Positions 43,801 to 55,357 of a DNA stretch of 60,000 nucleotides are shown one piece after another. The stretch is taken from contig CM043969.1 of the NCBI GenBank assembly GCA_014529385.2, positions 28,411,946-28,471,945 on the forward strand, in the 5' to 3' direction. The notes beneath the pieces are model-generated. The model had not been told where the DNA came from. It searched no databases and was given only the letters and a program-made list of their open reading frames with translations. Each line of letters starts with the position of its first letter. Within the stretch, counting starts at the first letter, position 1. The position numbers and the translations under genes were made by a program. This stretch comes from Adiantum capillus-veneris. Taxonomy: Eukaryota > Streptophyta > Polypodiopsida > Polypodiales > Pteridaceae.

Positions 43801-46800
43801 AAAAAGAAGAAAACACGAAGAAAGAGATCGCAAAAAGCATCGAAGTCAGACCCCAGCTCAAACACCAACATAGGGACTGGTGATGACCCCGTATATATAA
43901 ACGACGCTGAAGAAGATTTTGATTCAGGTGAAACCATGGAGACCAAAACGACCACTAACATAGAAACCAACAAGGAAGATCTTCATGAGCCACAATGGCC
44001 AGGATCCAAAAAGAAGATAGGAACTTACCCAAAGCCTATAGAGGAGATTGAGCGAGTCAAGCATTTAAGGAGTTTGGTAGAAGATACCCAAAGGGATCTA
44101 GAACCAGCACCTAGGAAGATCCAGATTACAGACATCGTGTTCCCTACACAACAACAACCTCACCAAGTCCATAGACCCTTGGACATACCTAGTGTCATCC
44201 AAGAAGAAAGTGACTTAAAGTCATGGGAAAGTGGGCGTACTCACTTCTTGATGGAAAGAATGTTTACAAAGGGACTACCTAATCCTATCGAAGAAATGGA
44301 GATCCCATCTTCCCCACATCAAGGGACTCAAGGCCAAAAGGTGCCGTTAAACATTGCCAAATTGATGGATTTCATGTCTTCAGAAGTTAGAACCACCATC
44401 ATGTCCAAACTATATAAAGACCCCGAGCTAGTCTCAGTTCTTTGAGCCTTCCTCAATGGAGAATTACAGGCTAGATTACCACAGTTTGCACATATGAACA
44501 AACCTGAATCGGTAATGAATGATGAGGAACATTTAGCACCACCATCTGACCTAGCGGGACATGAATCTGTAATTGAAATACCCGTTAACAAGTTGGGGCA
44601 ATACTTTGAAGGTGATGAATCTAATGCTACTCTACCAATCACTACTAAAGGATTAACTGTAAAGGGGTTCCTTGACGGTGGTGCGGGAGTCAGCATGGTG
44701 ACAAAGAGTTGTTGGGAGTCTATGGGGAGACCTCACCTTGAAGCCACAAGCGTATTGGTAAGAATGGCTAATGGATCTATTGTTACGCCTATTGGAATGC
44801 TAAAGGATCTCAGGATCAAGGTCTTGGGACATAAGGTAAGGCAGACTTTCATTGTTATGGATTTTTCCAAGCATCCTATGTCATTTGAGATGATCTTAGG
44901 GCGTCCATTCATGAGGGAAGCAAAAATGGTGCATGACTGGTCCAAAAACCACGTCTACTTACAGTTCCAAGACTCTGTCATTCAAGTTGATCTTTTAAGT
45001 GGTCGAACGCATCCTCTAGGAAGTAAATTCATCATTGATAATCGATCAGACACAACAATTCACTCAGCTCCATTACAGTATTGTTACACGTGTAACGAAG
45101 ACACGGATATTGGGAAGAACTCTCCTTATATGGATATCCTACCCGGAATGGCTGAGTCAGACAATGTCGATTGGGTACACCTAGCGGCAACTATAGATAC
45201 ATGGGGAGCTAGAGGAACAACCTGGGTAACACCAGATGGGGAAGAGATACCACACATTGCACCAGTAAACATGTTAGGTGTAGCACATGTAACATCCGAT
45301 GATAAGAAAGAGGCACACCTACCTGAGAGTGAAACTGATGATTCCTCAAAGGGTTCAGGCCAATACACATCAGAAATGGAATCTCAGGGAGAAATGGATT
45401 CAGAACCTGAAGAAACATCGAGTGAGCCAAGTATAGAAACTAAACACTCAAGGCCTAGTACGACCATCTATGGTAATTTATATGAGAGTGAAGAAGATAC
45501 AAGCGAAGACCTATCAGGCGAGTCGAGTTCAAAAATTTACCAAAATCAAAACCTTAACAAGAAACAAAGGTCATATAAGAGACGACGATATCGAGCAAAT
45601 GTGAGAGCTACGATAAAAAAGGAAAGATCTACTACAGAATGGCTTAGCTATCTAGGGGCATGTGATGCTCATCGAAAGCTAGTAGACAATTGGGGTGAAC
45701 ATCTCCAGAGTGTCATGTGGTGCAGCCCGCGACCCATTGACCTCGCTCAATTGGAGGTTACAGAGCCGAAATTGAGTCGAACTATAAGAAGACGTCAAAA
45801 CCAAGAGTTAGCACAACAACAAAAGGATGCAGAACTAAAAGAAAGGTCTCTGTCAGGACAAGAGCCTGCTGACTTACATACGGCTCCTGAACATTTTAAA
45901 TCTTATACCACGGGGGAGCGAAAGGTTGTGTATACCAAAGCCCAACGAATACCTACCAATGGACGCAGTGGAGTCTATGATGGTCCAGCGGTAGTTAAAG
46001 AGATAGAATTAGCAGAACCAGGTGAGGAGTCTAAACCAGTCTTTATTGCTCAAGACCTTACCAAAACTGAAGAGGCTGTACTTAAGGAGCTCCTCAAGAA
46101 ATACAAGGATATCTTTGCTTGGACATATCATGACATGAAGGGCGTTCCACCTTCTGTGGTGCAACATACAATTCCCATGATCAACATTGCTAAACCCGTC
46201 CAGCAACGACCCTATCCAATGAATCCTAAGTACACCAAAATTGTACAAGAGGAGATTGAAAAACTTATCCAATGTGGATTCATATACCCTATTGAGCACT
46301 CACAATGGGTTTCTCCAATAGTCATTGTGCCAAAAAATAATGGGAAACTAAGAGTGTGCGTGGACCTCAAGAAAGTTAATGCAACCACTAGGAGAGATCA
46401 TTATCCCTTGCCATATTCAGAACATGTGCTTGAAAGAGTTGCGGGCAAGGAAGCTTATAGCTTTTTAGATGGGTACTCTGGTTACAATCAAATCACAATT
46501 GCATTAGAGGACCAAGCTAAAACTGCTTTTATCACAGAGTTTGGAGTGTTTGCATTTCGTGTTATGGCTTTTGTCTTAACAAATGCCCCTGCTACATTCC
46601 AACGATTAATAAACACTGCGTTTAAAGAATTTCTAAGGGAGTTTTGTGAAGCTTTCCTAGACGACCTTTGTGTTTATTCTTCTTGGGAGAAGCATTTGTT
46701 ATATCTACGAAAAATATTTGAAAGGTGCAGATTTTATCGCATCTCATTGAACCCTTTCAAATGCCAATTTTGGGTTAAGCATGGAGTCATTCTAGGGCAT

Positions 46801-49800
46801 ATAGTGTCCAACAATGGGATATCCACAGATGAGAGTAAGATTAAAGCCATTACCGATTTGCCACCACCTACGAACTATAAAGGAGTTCAAAGATTTATGG
46901 GCCATGTTGGTTATTATCGAAGGTTTATTTTAAACTTTGCCGAGATAGCGCGTCCATTGTACAAGCTTCTTATCGAGTTTCACTGGATGGAAGAATGTCA
47001 TCAATCTTATGAGTTATTAAAGAAGGCCCTAACAAGTGCTCCAATCCTGCGAACACCTGATTGGAATGTACCTTTTCATGTGCATATTGATACATCAAAC
47101 TTTGCTATTGGGTGTGTTCTAACTCAACCAAGAGAACATAAATTGGACTACCCTATTAGCTTTGCAAGTCGCCAATTAAATGATGCCGAGATGAACTACA
47201 CTACTACCGAGCGCGAAGGTCTAGCTATGATTTACGCAGTAAAGAAATTTCGCTATTACCTTCTTGCTACCAAGTTTGTGTTTTATGTTGATCATCAAGA
47301 ATTGCTATATTTGGTAAACAAGCCGTGTTCCACAGGTCGAATTACACGATGGTTGTTAATTCTTCTTGAGTTTGACTTCACCATTGTTGTGAGGCCTGGG
47401 AGGAAACATGTCATGGCGGATCATTTATCTCGTATCCCTAATGGCGAAGCTCCTACGGGGGTTGATGATGAATTGCCTGATACTCCTTTGTTCATTGTTG
47501 AGACAATGCCTGAATGGAGTGAAAAGATTGTTAACTTCTTAGTTAATGGTTTTCCACCCAAAGAGCTGCGAAAAGATATAGCTCGAAAATTAATCAAGGA
47601 ATGCAAACCCTATTGCTTACTGGCTGGAACTCTCTATAAGAGAGGAAAAGATGATGTTCTTAGACGTTGTGACTGCGAGGATGAGTATTTATATATTCTA
47701 CAAGAGGCACACATGGGCGTAGCTGGTGGTCACTTTTCAGGAAAGTTGACTGCCCGAAAGATCTTACAATCAAGCTATTGGTGGCCCACTCTGTTTAAGG
47801 ATGCATCACTTTTTGCAAAGGGATGTGATGAATGCCAACGCTTCAAGAAGCCACAAAGAAGGGATAGGATGCCTCTACATCCCATCAAGGTAACCCAACC
47901 ATTTGAAAAGTGGGGCTTAGACTTTGTAGGACCGATTAGTCCGGCTGCACGTAACACGCAATCACGATATATCATTGTGGCTACCGACTATGTAACCAAA
48001 TGGGCTGAAGCAAAAGCAACACGAAAGGCGGATGCAAAAACAATAGCTAAGTTCCTCTTTGAGAACATTATCACACGTTTTGGATGCCCCTTTGAACTTG
48101 TGAGTGACAATTGAACTCATTTTATAAATGAAGTAATAAAAGAACTCACATCAAACTTCATGATATCTCACCACAAGTCTACACCCTATTATCCCCAAGC
48201 AAATGGCCAAGCTGAGAGTACCAACAAAACTCTCATCTCCATTTTGACAAAGGCAGTTGAGGCTCATCGCACTGATTGGGACCTAAAGCTTACATCAGCT
48301 TTATGGGCTTATCGTTCTGCGTATAAAGTTGCTATTAATTTTACACCGTTTAAGATGGTGTATGGCCAAGAAGCACTTATGTCATGGGAGTTTGTCATTC
48401 CTAGTCTTCGAGTAGCTTCTCAAGAAGGTTGGGATGGTAACCCCTTAGTTGAGCGATTATATATCCTGGAAAGGCTAGATGAAGAGAGGCAATTAGCTGT
48501 GCGAAATGCTCTAGTGGAGAAGGATAGGAGAAAGAAGTGGTTTGATAGCCATTTAAAGAATAAAGACATCAAGGTTGGTGATAAAGTTCTTATGTACGGG
48601 GTACGTAATGAAAAGAAGAAATTGAAATACGCTAGTAAGGGACCATATCGAGTGTGTGAAATTACCCCGCAAGGTACCATTCGTGTGGAGACTCTAGATG
48701 GAGTTGAAACCATTGGATTCCTTAATGGGAGTAAATTCAAAATATATTATGATCCTCTAAGCCAGGAAGAGTTGCAAGCCATCTAGCAAAAGAAGGCTGC
48801 CAAGGAACAAGCAGAGCTTAGAAAAATCCAAGCAAGAGTTGAGGCTCGAGAACGACAACAACATCTTAGATGCCAACGAGAGGCTAATCTGGGAATCACG
48901 CAAGCATTTTTCGAGGACACATATAACGACTCATTAGAATCTGAGCCACCCCTACGATACCCAATTGAGCTAAATAGCCCCTATGGGAAAGTACTATACA
49001 ATGCCTTATTAGATACGAGAGCTAAACACAATTTGTTATCCTATGGAGTTTGGTGTCAATTAGGGAAACCGACCCTATCCCCGAGTACGATGCAAGTCAA
49101 GGGCATTAATAAAAAGAAAACTGCTATTCTTGGAGTCCTTTAGACCCCTGTTGTCTATGACAATGGAAGCATAGTGCAAAGGTTTCTAGTCATGCCCGCG
49201 GGAGCTATGGAAGGCAATGTAAACCTGGGACGCACGTGGATGTTGGCAACCAAATGCACTATTGATTGGGATACTGGTAGTGTCACGACGCGACCACCGA
49301 CTCTTACCCCTATCATTCAAGCAAAGTCACCTCCGTTGCAAACTCTAGCAAAGTTGAAGGATAGCCAACATTCACAAGCCAAGGTGGTTAACTCGTCTTT
49401 GCCGGCTACCCATGAACCTAGCACTTCAACACTTGTAGTTGCAGCAAGCAGTAATATTGCAAGTACTCAACCTGCACGACCTAAGAGTACATATCAATGG
49501 GTCCCCAAGGCCTTACTTCCAACTACCTCAACCCTTCCATCCATTCCAAGAAAAAATTTCCCTGGAAAACCAAGAGCGCGCTCTAGGAGAGTCAAGACCA
49601 AATCACGATGGATTCCAAAACGACTATTAGAATCCCAAAGCTACTATGATGGAAATGAGAAAATTTGGGTACCTAAACATAAAATGTGTCCTTCCCTATC
49701 GACAACAAACCCATATGAGTCAAACAGTGTAACGCTAAAACCAACGGTAGACCATGGGAAGGGAAAGATCACAGAATGCTACACACCTAGTCCAGAGCTA

Positions 49801-50145
49801 GTTTGGGCTCCAAGGCAAAACCAATTTATTCCACCTAGCTCAGGAAGGGAGGAGTTCCATGAAGCTTCTAGCTCCTCATGTAATACATCCACAGAGGTAA
49901 AAGCTTCTACACAGCCTCCACCTACACTAGTGGACCTCCATGAAGCTACAAAGGAATCCCAACCTTCCAGTGTTCAAGAATCACCTGACGAACCACTTCA
50001 AGTTTGATCCTAGGAGAGTACCTTACCACCCTTGCAACTCGACGAGGCACCTAAGGTAATAGAAAACTACTGGCAAAAATCTTCACCTTTAACAACTTGG
50101 AACAACTGGTCTCAAAGGGTGACGACATCATTTCAAACGGTATGA
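43801..50145 (+). pseudogene. pol: Polyprotein of element B: linker, protease, RT, RNase H, integrase, second protease-like domain, tail
   Basis: One frame for about 2,110 codons, broken only by nonsense codons at 44443 (TGA), 48112 (TGA), 48784 (TAG), 49141 (TAG) and 50005 (TGA). No frameshift was seen. Order: linker; first protease FLDGGAGVSMVTK (44670) and FEMILGRPFM; RT with FLDD at 46654-46665; RNase H; integrase with CDECQRF and ANGQAEST; helix; second protease-like domain with D-T-R-A at 49012-49023 and GNVNLGRTWM near 49225; tail with four W-[VIA]-P-[KR] motifs at 49498, 49609, 49666 and 49804; stop at 50143. The unbroken frame across integrase and the second protease-like domain shows they were made as one polyprotein. 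Confidence 0.92.
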
Positions 50146-50152
50146 TCTACCC

Positions 50153-50166
50153 AAGGAAGGGGGGAG
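50153..50166 (+). promoter_or_regulatory. Internal polypurine tract of element B
   Basis: AAGGAAGGGGGGAG followed by TGTTTGTGG, seven bases after the polyprotein stop, as in A. Confidence 0.6.
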
Positions 50167-50245
50167 TGTTTGTGGACATCCATTATTCAATTGCTTCCCT
50201 CTCAACCTTTCTCCCTGACCTCTTAATCTCCAATCTTAGGGAATG

Positions 50246-50255
50246 TATATATAAA
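50246..50255 (+). promoter_or_regulatory. Possible TATA box upstream of the accessory ORF of B
   Basis: TATATATAAA, 147 bases before the ATG, as in A. Confidence 0.5.
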
Positions 50256-50392
50256 TTCTTATACTCACAAAAACAAGATAAAAAAGTAAAAGAGCAAGAG
50301 CCATAACACAAAATCATAAAAACAAATTATGCACAAGAACATGACCCTTGTAATATTTGCACTCTAACCATCATCTATTTGCGTGTATAGAT

Positions 50393-50815
50393 ATGGCTAG
50401 TACGCTAGAGTCATCCACTCCTGCCTTGGGTGAGAGGTACCCTCGTTACTTTTCACAAATATTTCACATGGTCTTTCCAGTGCTTGCATGTGAATGGGAT
50501 TTGATAGGTATGCTAGCATGTGAGAGGAATTTTGAGGAGTTAGAATGGCTGATACGTCTCTTGACCACGTCTGATCCATACTTAGTAGAGAGTGTTTCTC
50601 CCATTGCACAAGCCTACCCTTTTGACCAAGATGACTATAGGCGTCTAGTGACCTTCTTAGTAAACATGGGCACCTATGATGAAGAAGAAAATTTACAGGA
50701 CTACACGGATGGCACATATGGTCTCATGGATGATGACTTTGTTTATCTCGACGACGAGGATAGGGGTTTAGCCTTAGGTTTTCCCCCTCACCTCTACAAT
50801 ATCCTATTCCCTTGA
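50393..50815 (+). CDS. Accessory 140-aa ORF of element B
   Basis: Same length and frame as 13301-13723, with ATG at 50393 and TGA at 50813. Hydrophobic/aromatic middle and acidic end, with no known family. It is intact although the long polyprotein beside it has five stops. That could be chance, since it is fifteen times shorter. Confidence 0.65.
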   Translation: MASTLESSTPALGERYPRYFSQIFHMVFPVLACEWDLIGMLACERNFEELEWLIRLLTTSDPYLVESVSPIAQAYPFDQDDYRRLVTFLVNMGTYDEEENLQDYTDGTYGLMDDDFVYLDDEDRGLALGFPPHLYNILFP

Positions 50816-51417
50816 CTCTCTAAGGGGAGTGCAAATAATTAGGTTAGGGTTCCTTATGTTTTTTGTTGTGTTCATTAAGTGTTGGTACCTTTTTCCACTA
50901 ATGTGCCTCCTGGAGGTATTCCTTTTGTTTCCTAGTGTGTACGGGAGCGTGTTGCTATTGATAGGATTTGGACCTTCATGGAATCTTTATCTCGACTCAC
51001 TCTTCAAATCAAGCGCGACCATCGACACAAACAGGTGTTCTTGTCCATTAGCATTGCCCCTTATCTTTTTTGCATCTATGATTGTCTGCTTTGATTGTGA
51101 TTGGTAGGATAATATCCAGCACATTTTCTTAGTAACAAACATTTAATTCAATGTAATTTTTTGTCATAATCACTTGTCTAGGTTTAAAAATCAACCAGTC
51201 CGACTAAGCTAGTTTGACCAAGTTAGGTGTTAGATATCTTCTCTTAATACCATGGGGAATGCCTTCCTAATAATCAATGGTTACTTAGGTTCTTAATCCG
51301 ATTTAGGCAGCATTGTGTGAAATGTACTAGGGCTTTCTAGTGGGCTTGACCCTATTGACCTTTAGCTTAAGTATTATAAAGGGAGTTTACTAGCATGAGC
51401 GCTTCAATGAAGACCTG

Positions 51418-51642
51418 ATGAAGGTTCAAATGCGCGAATACTGCAAGCACAAGCGTTCTGAAGTACAAAAAGAAATAAAGCATGGGTGGAACAGACTAGA
51501 TTCGCTGGCCAAAGAAGATTGGAAGAATGCGAAGAGAGCAGCGCACGAGAATCCTGACAAGTGGAAGCAACAAAAGGAGGCAGCCAAAGCGCGAGTAGAG
51601 GCAGGGAGCTCACTTGGGGAGCGGCAGGTGGGCCTCATTTGA
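51418..51642 (+). pseudogene. Fragment of a plant En/Spm-type transposon protein
   Basis: Reads MKVQMREYCKHKRSEVQKEI ... ENPDKWKQQKEAAKARVEAG, a Lys/Glu-rich helix with the EN-PDKW signature seen in plant Ptta/En/Spm (Transposase_24-like) proteins. A weaker coding-like patch (RPYEQKYAGRKGLN) follows near 51770-51830 after a probable intron. The start lies before the junction with element B, so only the C-terminal part is present. Confidence 0.55.
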
Positions 51643-52435
51643 GACCGATTTTGTAAGTGTTTTTGCATTGCTCTTTAGGTTTGATAGTTACGTCTATTTG
51701 TACTTTTAAATTCTAACATAATGGATTCTTTGTATGTTTTGAACAATGGTCGTGACAGGACGTGATCCCAGACCGTACGAGCAAAAGTACGCAGGCAGAA
51801 AGGGCTTAAACGCCCTGATGGACATTCTGAGTTCTCGCGATGGCATGGTTAGTATTTCACTTTACTCTTTTACATTTGTTGTATTTTAATGATAAGCTAA
51901 GAAAATAAATTGTTTTGTAATTATATGTTTATACTTACAGAAAGTACATCTTATTGTTTTTTTTTTGCAAAATCTGATAGATACGCCGCTTGAACGCGAT
52001 GAAATGTTTGATTAAACAACGTCAGTCTAGTCGTAGTTGTAGCCAGATAGCATTAGTTTCCTTTTGTCATAGATTGTATGTTGAGATGACGTGTATACAT
52101 ATTTTTGTAACTATTGGGAAACCATGTATTTTCTCAATAATGACAATTGTGTTGTAACTATTACATTTGCAAAACTTAACAATCAAGTGATTTTGCCTAT
52201 GATGTGTATAATTGTCATTGATTTACTTTCGTCAATTTACTTTTGTCCAATTACTTTTGTCAGTTTTGTATCTTTATTCTGCAAACAATACTATGCATGA
52301 TGGAGTTAATGGTTATATTGTTTTGTGGGTGACTACTTTGGGTCTATACCTTGCACTTTCTTTGAAAGGTGAATCTGGACTTATCTTGGATTCATTTAGG
52401 TTTACTCTATTATTGAAACATTCAATATGGTTGAT

Positions 52436-52466
52436 GGGTGGTAGGGCATTGAATGCCCTGCCACCC
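52436..52466. repeat. 31-bp palindrome near the CACTA end
   Basis: Fifteen-base arms GGGTGGTAGGGCATT / AATGCCCTGCCACCC around one G, with one mismatch. Confidence 0.93.
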
Positions 52467-52479
52467 AAATGTTTTTACT

Positions 52480-52718
52480 CTCGGGCGTCGCTATAAGCGT
52501 CGCTATATAAGGCTTTGCAATGTCGCTATGAGAGTCACTATAGGAAGCCTGCAACCGTTGCTATATGCGTCTCTATATAGTGATGTAGATAGCGATGCAT
52601 ATAGTGATGTTCCCATAGCGATGCTGTTAGCGATGGTCTTAGAGACGTCGAGGAGTATAAAAACCCAATGTATTTCCGTCGCTAAAAGCGTCACAAGTGC
52701 ACATAACCTCTTGTAGTG
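52480..52718 (+). promoter_or_regulatory. CACTA subterminal repeat region
   Basis: At least ten GTCGCTA/TAGCGA-type sites between 52484 and 52690, then the terminal TTGTAGTG. These are the expected binding sites for the element's own proteins. Confidence 0.7.
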
Positions 52719-53354
52719 AAACACATCCAAGGCTAACATATCTGTTGTCTTGTTTGGATGGATGCATACAAGGACTCTATCTTGTCTTGGAAGGTTTTCT
52801 TTGACTTTGGTTAGCTGTCCTACTCTGGATTACACATTTACTTACTACGTGGGAAGTTCTTCTTTCACCTTGTATACTGGAATGAGGCTTCATTCTTACA
52901 AACATTGTACAAAATTAATTTCAAGACTGAGTTACTTTTGTACTTATCATTTCATTTCTTTTAAAGCCAGCTATTTTTTGAATGTAAAAAGTTCAATTAT
53001 GTCATATTATTTATTGTAAAATAGCCACACACACACACACACACACATGGCTAGGATTGCGGATTGCAAACATCGGAGGCTCTTCGGCAAAACATCCAGC
53101 ACGTGCGTGCACATGTAAGATGCTACCACCTAACATTCACCCATGAGGTGAGGTTGACGATCTTGATCCTCAGTTGCGTGCACAATATTTGAGAGTTCAC
53201 TCCAATTTGGCGATGCATGGCATGGCTTAGTGCTTGAGAATTTCTCAAGCTGCATAAAGAAGTAGTATAGAAGTCACTAATGTGACCTGCAGGTATGTCA
53301 CAATTTTTCTTTGTCCGGTTCGCGCTTCGCAAACAAAGAGTGAGAAAACAAAAC

Positions 53355-53407
<53 letters not shown>

Positions 53408-53439
53408 ATCGCTTTTATTATATAAGAGCACTCACAAAT
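52719..53439. other. Stretch without a supported gene
   Basis: Contains (CA)12 at 53023-53046 and (GA)22 at 53359-53404. No ORF resembles a known family. Confidence 0.5.
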
Positions 53440-53916
53440 GTAGAATTCGAAGAAGTCTTCTCAACCTCGACATAGTAGTGGAAAGGCTACCCAGAATATC
53501 GCTTTTTGTACTTCACCCAACATCAAGAAACGACAACCCCAGAATATCACTTTTCTTCCATCGCCCAATAGAAAACAACAACCCTAGAGGTTCAAAATAT
53601 TGTGCTAGCACCCACCTTTAGGAAGAAGCATGAAGGATGGTAGCAGATATCCAACATCTCATGCAAGGGCTTCAAATCCCAAGCTAGGGTGATTGAACAA
53701 GAAAGTGCACTCCCGCCAGATAATCCCAAAACCCCTTTTTTGTACGATAACGTGTTTGATGTGCTGTGGGATATAGACCACGAGGAATTGATGACAAATA
53801 GGCTGGAAAACTCCCAGGCTGAAGCTCGTAAGGCGCTAATGGAGGAGGATAACAAGAATGAGAACACTGTGGAAGAGTTCATTGAGGCGAAGGAGTATGT
53901 ACAACTATCCCAATGA
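53440..53916 (+). pseudogene. LINE ORF1, C-terminal part
   Basis: The last 75 codons (53689-53916) are open: acidic, ending KEYVQLSQ then TGA at 53914. Upstream frames are broken. No zinc knuckle is visible in the part present. Its stop overlaps the ATG of ORF2 as ATGA. Confidence 0.55.
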
Positions 53917-55357
53917 AGGAAGATTTTGCTATTCAATCATGGAATGTGAAGGGGTTGAAAACCTGGAAGAAGAACACCCTCTTTTGGGAGGAAGTTATGA
54001 AAGATAAGGAAGTTAATTGATGAGCCATCAAGGAGCATCACTTCGATGCTTGGAGAAAAAGAAAGCAAGCATTGGGGAAGAAGTTGGTGCTCTATGGAGA
54101 GGGAGATTCCGGTTACAATGGTGTCCTCTATATTGTGAACATGGACCTAGAGCCAAAAGTGGTCCTCAATCATCCCCCTGGGAGAGCCTTAGGAGTGGGA
54201 GACAATTGGACGGACCAACCAATCACCATAGTAAACATATATGGCCTTGCAATTCTAAGAAAAGAGCCAAATTGTGGATGCACCTCAGAGATACCCCTAC
54301 TTAAGGGGAGTGTCTCCTGTAAGGAGACTTCAATATGGTGGAGAAGCGAAGGGACATAACATGCTCCTCAAGTCTACTAAATGCTGAGCCTTTGTGAGAA
54401 ATAGGCTCTGATGAACATGTGGGAAGTTTGTTTCTAGAATAGCACGTTGAGCTTTACATACATGATCCTGCAATACGGCCACATGGCTTCTTGGCTTGTG
54501 ACAGATGCTATTGTTCTCACCAAGCCAACTGGATTTTATCAGTTCTCAAAATGAAGGTGGTGTGACATCACAAAGCTTGTCAAATAACTTGCCCTTCTAC
54601 ATGAAACTTAGAAAAGTCCAAGGGGAGGTAGTTCCCCAACGGGCCTAAGAAGTTGCTTATAAAAGGGGAACACCTGTTCAAAGACCCACTGTTCCAAAGA
54701 CTACCAAAAAAGCTCCGAGCAAGCTGAATAAAGATGCTAGTCTAGAAAACCCTAAAGCTTGGGATATGTTTGCCAAAAGGCTGTCAAAAGATCAGGCTTT
54801 AGAATAAAAAAGGATCGAGAGGAGGATCTAAAGCAACTAGAAGATGAAGTAGCTCAATGAACCACAAGCAAAATGGCAGGTTCAGCTTTTGAAGAAGAGC
54901 ACAAGAGGTGGTTAGAAGTAAAAGTTGACCTAGTTGAACAGTAACTTGAGGAGGTTATGAGGACAAGATTATCATCTAGGGAGACCTTTCTTCAATTGGA
55001 GGCCACCAATCAAGCACACTTTTTTAGGGCCATGAAAATAAAAAGGAGTTGGGGCCTTGTCCACTTGCTCACATATGGGGACGGGAATGCTGTACAAGAC
55101 CAATATGAAATGGACAAACTCATGCTTGATCACTTAATGCAGGTTATGGACCAACCTGAGGACCACTCTTAGAAAGTGGATGAAGCCAAAGCTACTCTTC
55201 TAGCGAGTGTCAGCAAGACAATTTCCCAATTGGAAACCAACTTACTTGAGAAGGCTTTCTCTAAAGACGAATGCTCGCTTGCCTAGCTCTAGGCAAGGAG
55301 AAATCCCTTGGATGGGACGGCCTGCCTACTACATTTTCAAAGAATTCTGGGATGATC
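53913..55357 (+). pseudogene. LINE ORF2: endonuclease and start of reverse transcriptase
   Basis: ATG at 53913, then MKEDFAIQSWNVKGLKTW, the standard endonuclease opening (SWNVRGL). Further blocks are TIVNIYG near 54230 and GDFNMVEKRRDI near 54323 (GDFN motif intact). At 55300 the RT entry block KEKSLGWDGLPTTF appears. Stops at 54019 and later plus frameshifts kill it. The catalytic RT region is not in the window. Confidence 0.75.

Larger units (their letters stand above)
43801..51395 (+). mobile_element. Element B: second copy of the element A family, 5'-truncated
   Basis: Similarity to A begins abruptly at 43801 (A 6791) and ends at 51393 (A 14560). It lacks the 84-bp RT duplication, the 259-bp duplication and the large protease-side deletion of A, and is therefore the better guide to the family's coding plan. 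It has no A-type LTR at either end. Confidence 0.9.
51396..52718 (+). mobile_element. 3' end of a CACTA (En/Spm) element
   Basis: Ends TTGTAGTG at 52718, the inverted form of CACTACAA, the CACTA terminus. The last 235 bases are packed with GTCGCTA/TAGCGA sites in both orientations, as in CACTA subterminal regions. The left part is replaced by element B. The 5' end is not in the window. Confidence 0.75.
53440..55357 (+). mobile_element. L1-type LINE, cut by element D
   Basis: End of ORF1, ORF2 endonuclease remains and the first RT block (GWDGLPTTF) at 55305-55340, which ends where the LTR of element D begins at 55358. The rest of the RT should lie beyond D, outside the window. Confidence 0.75.
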
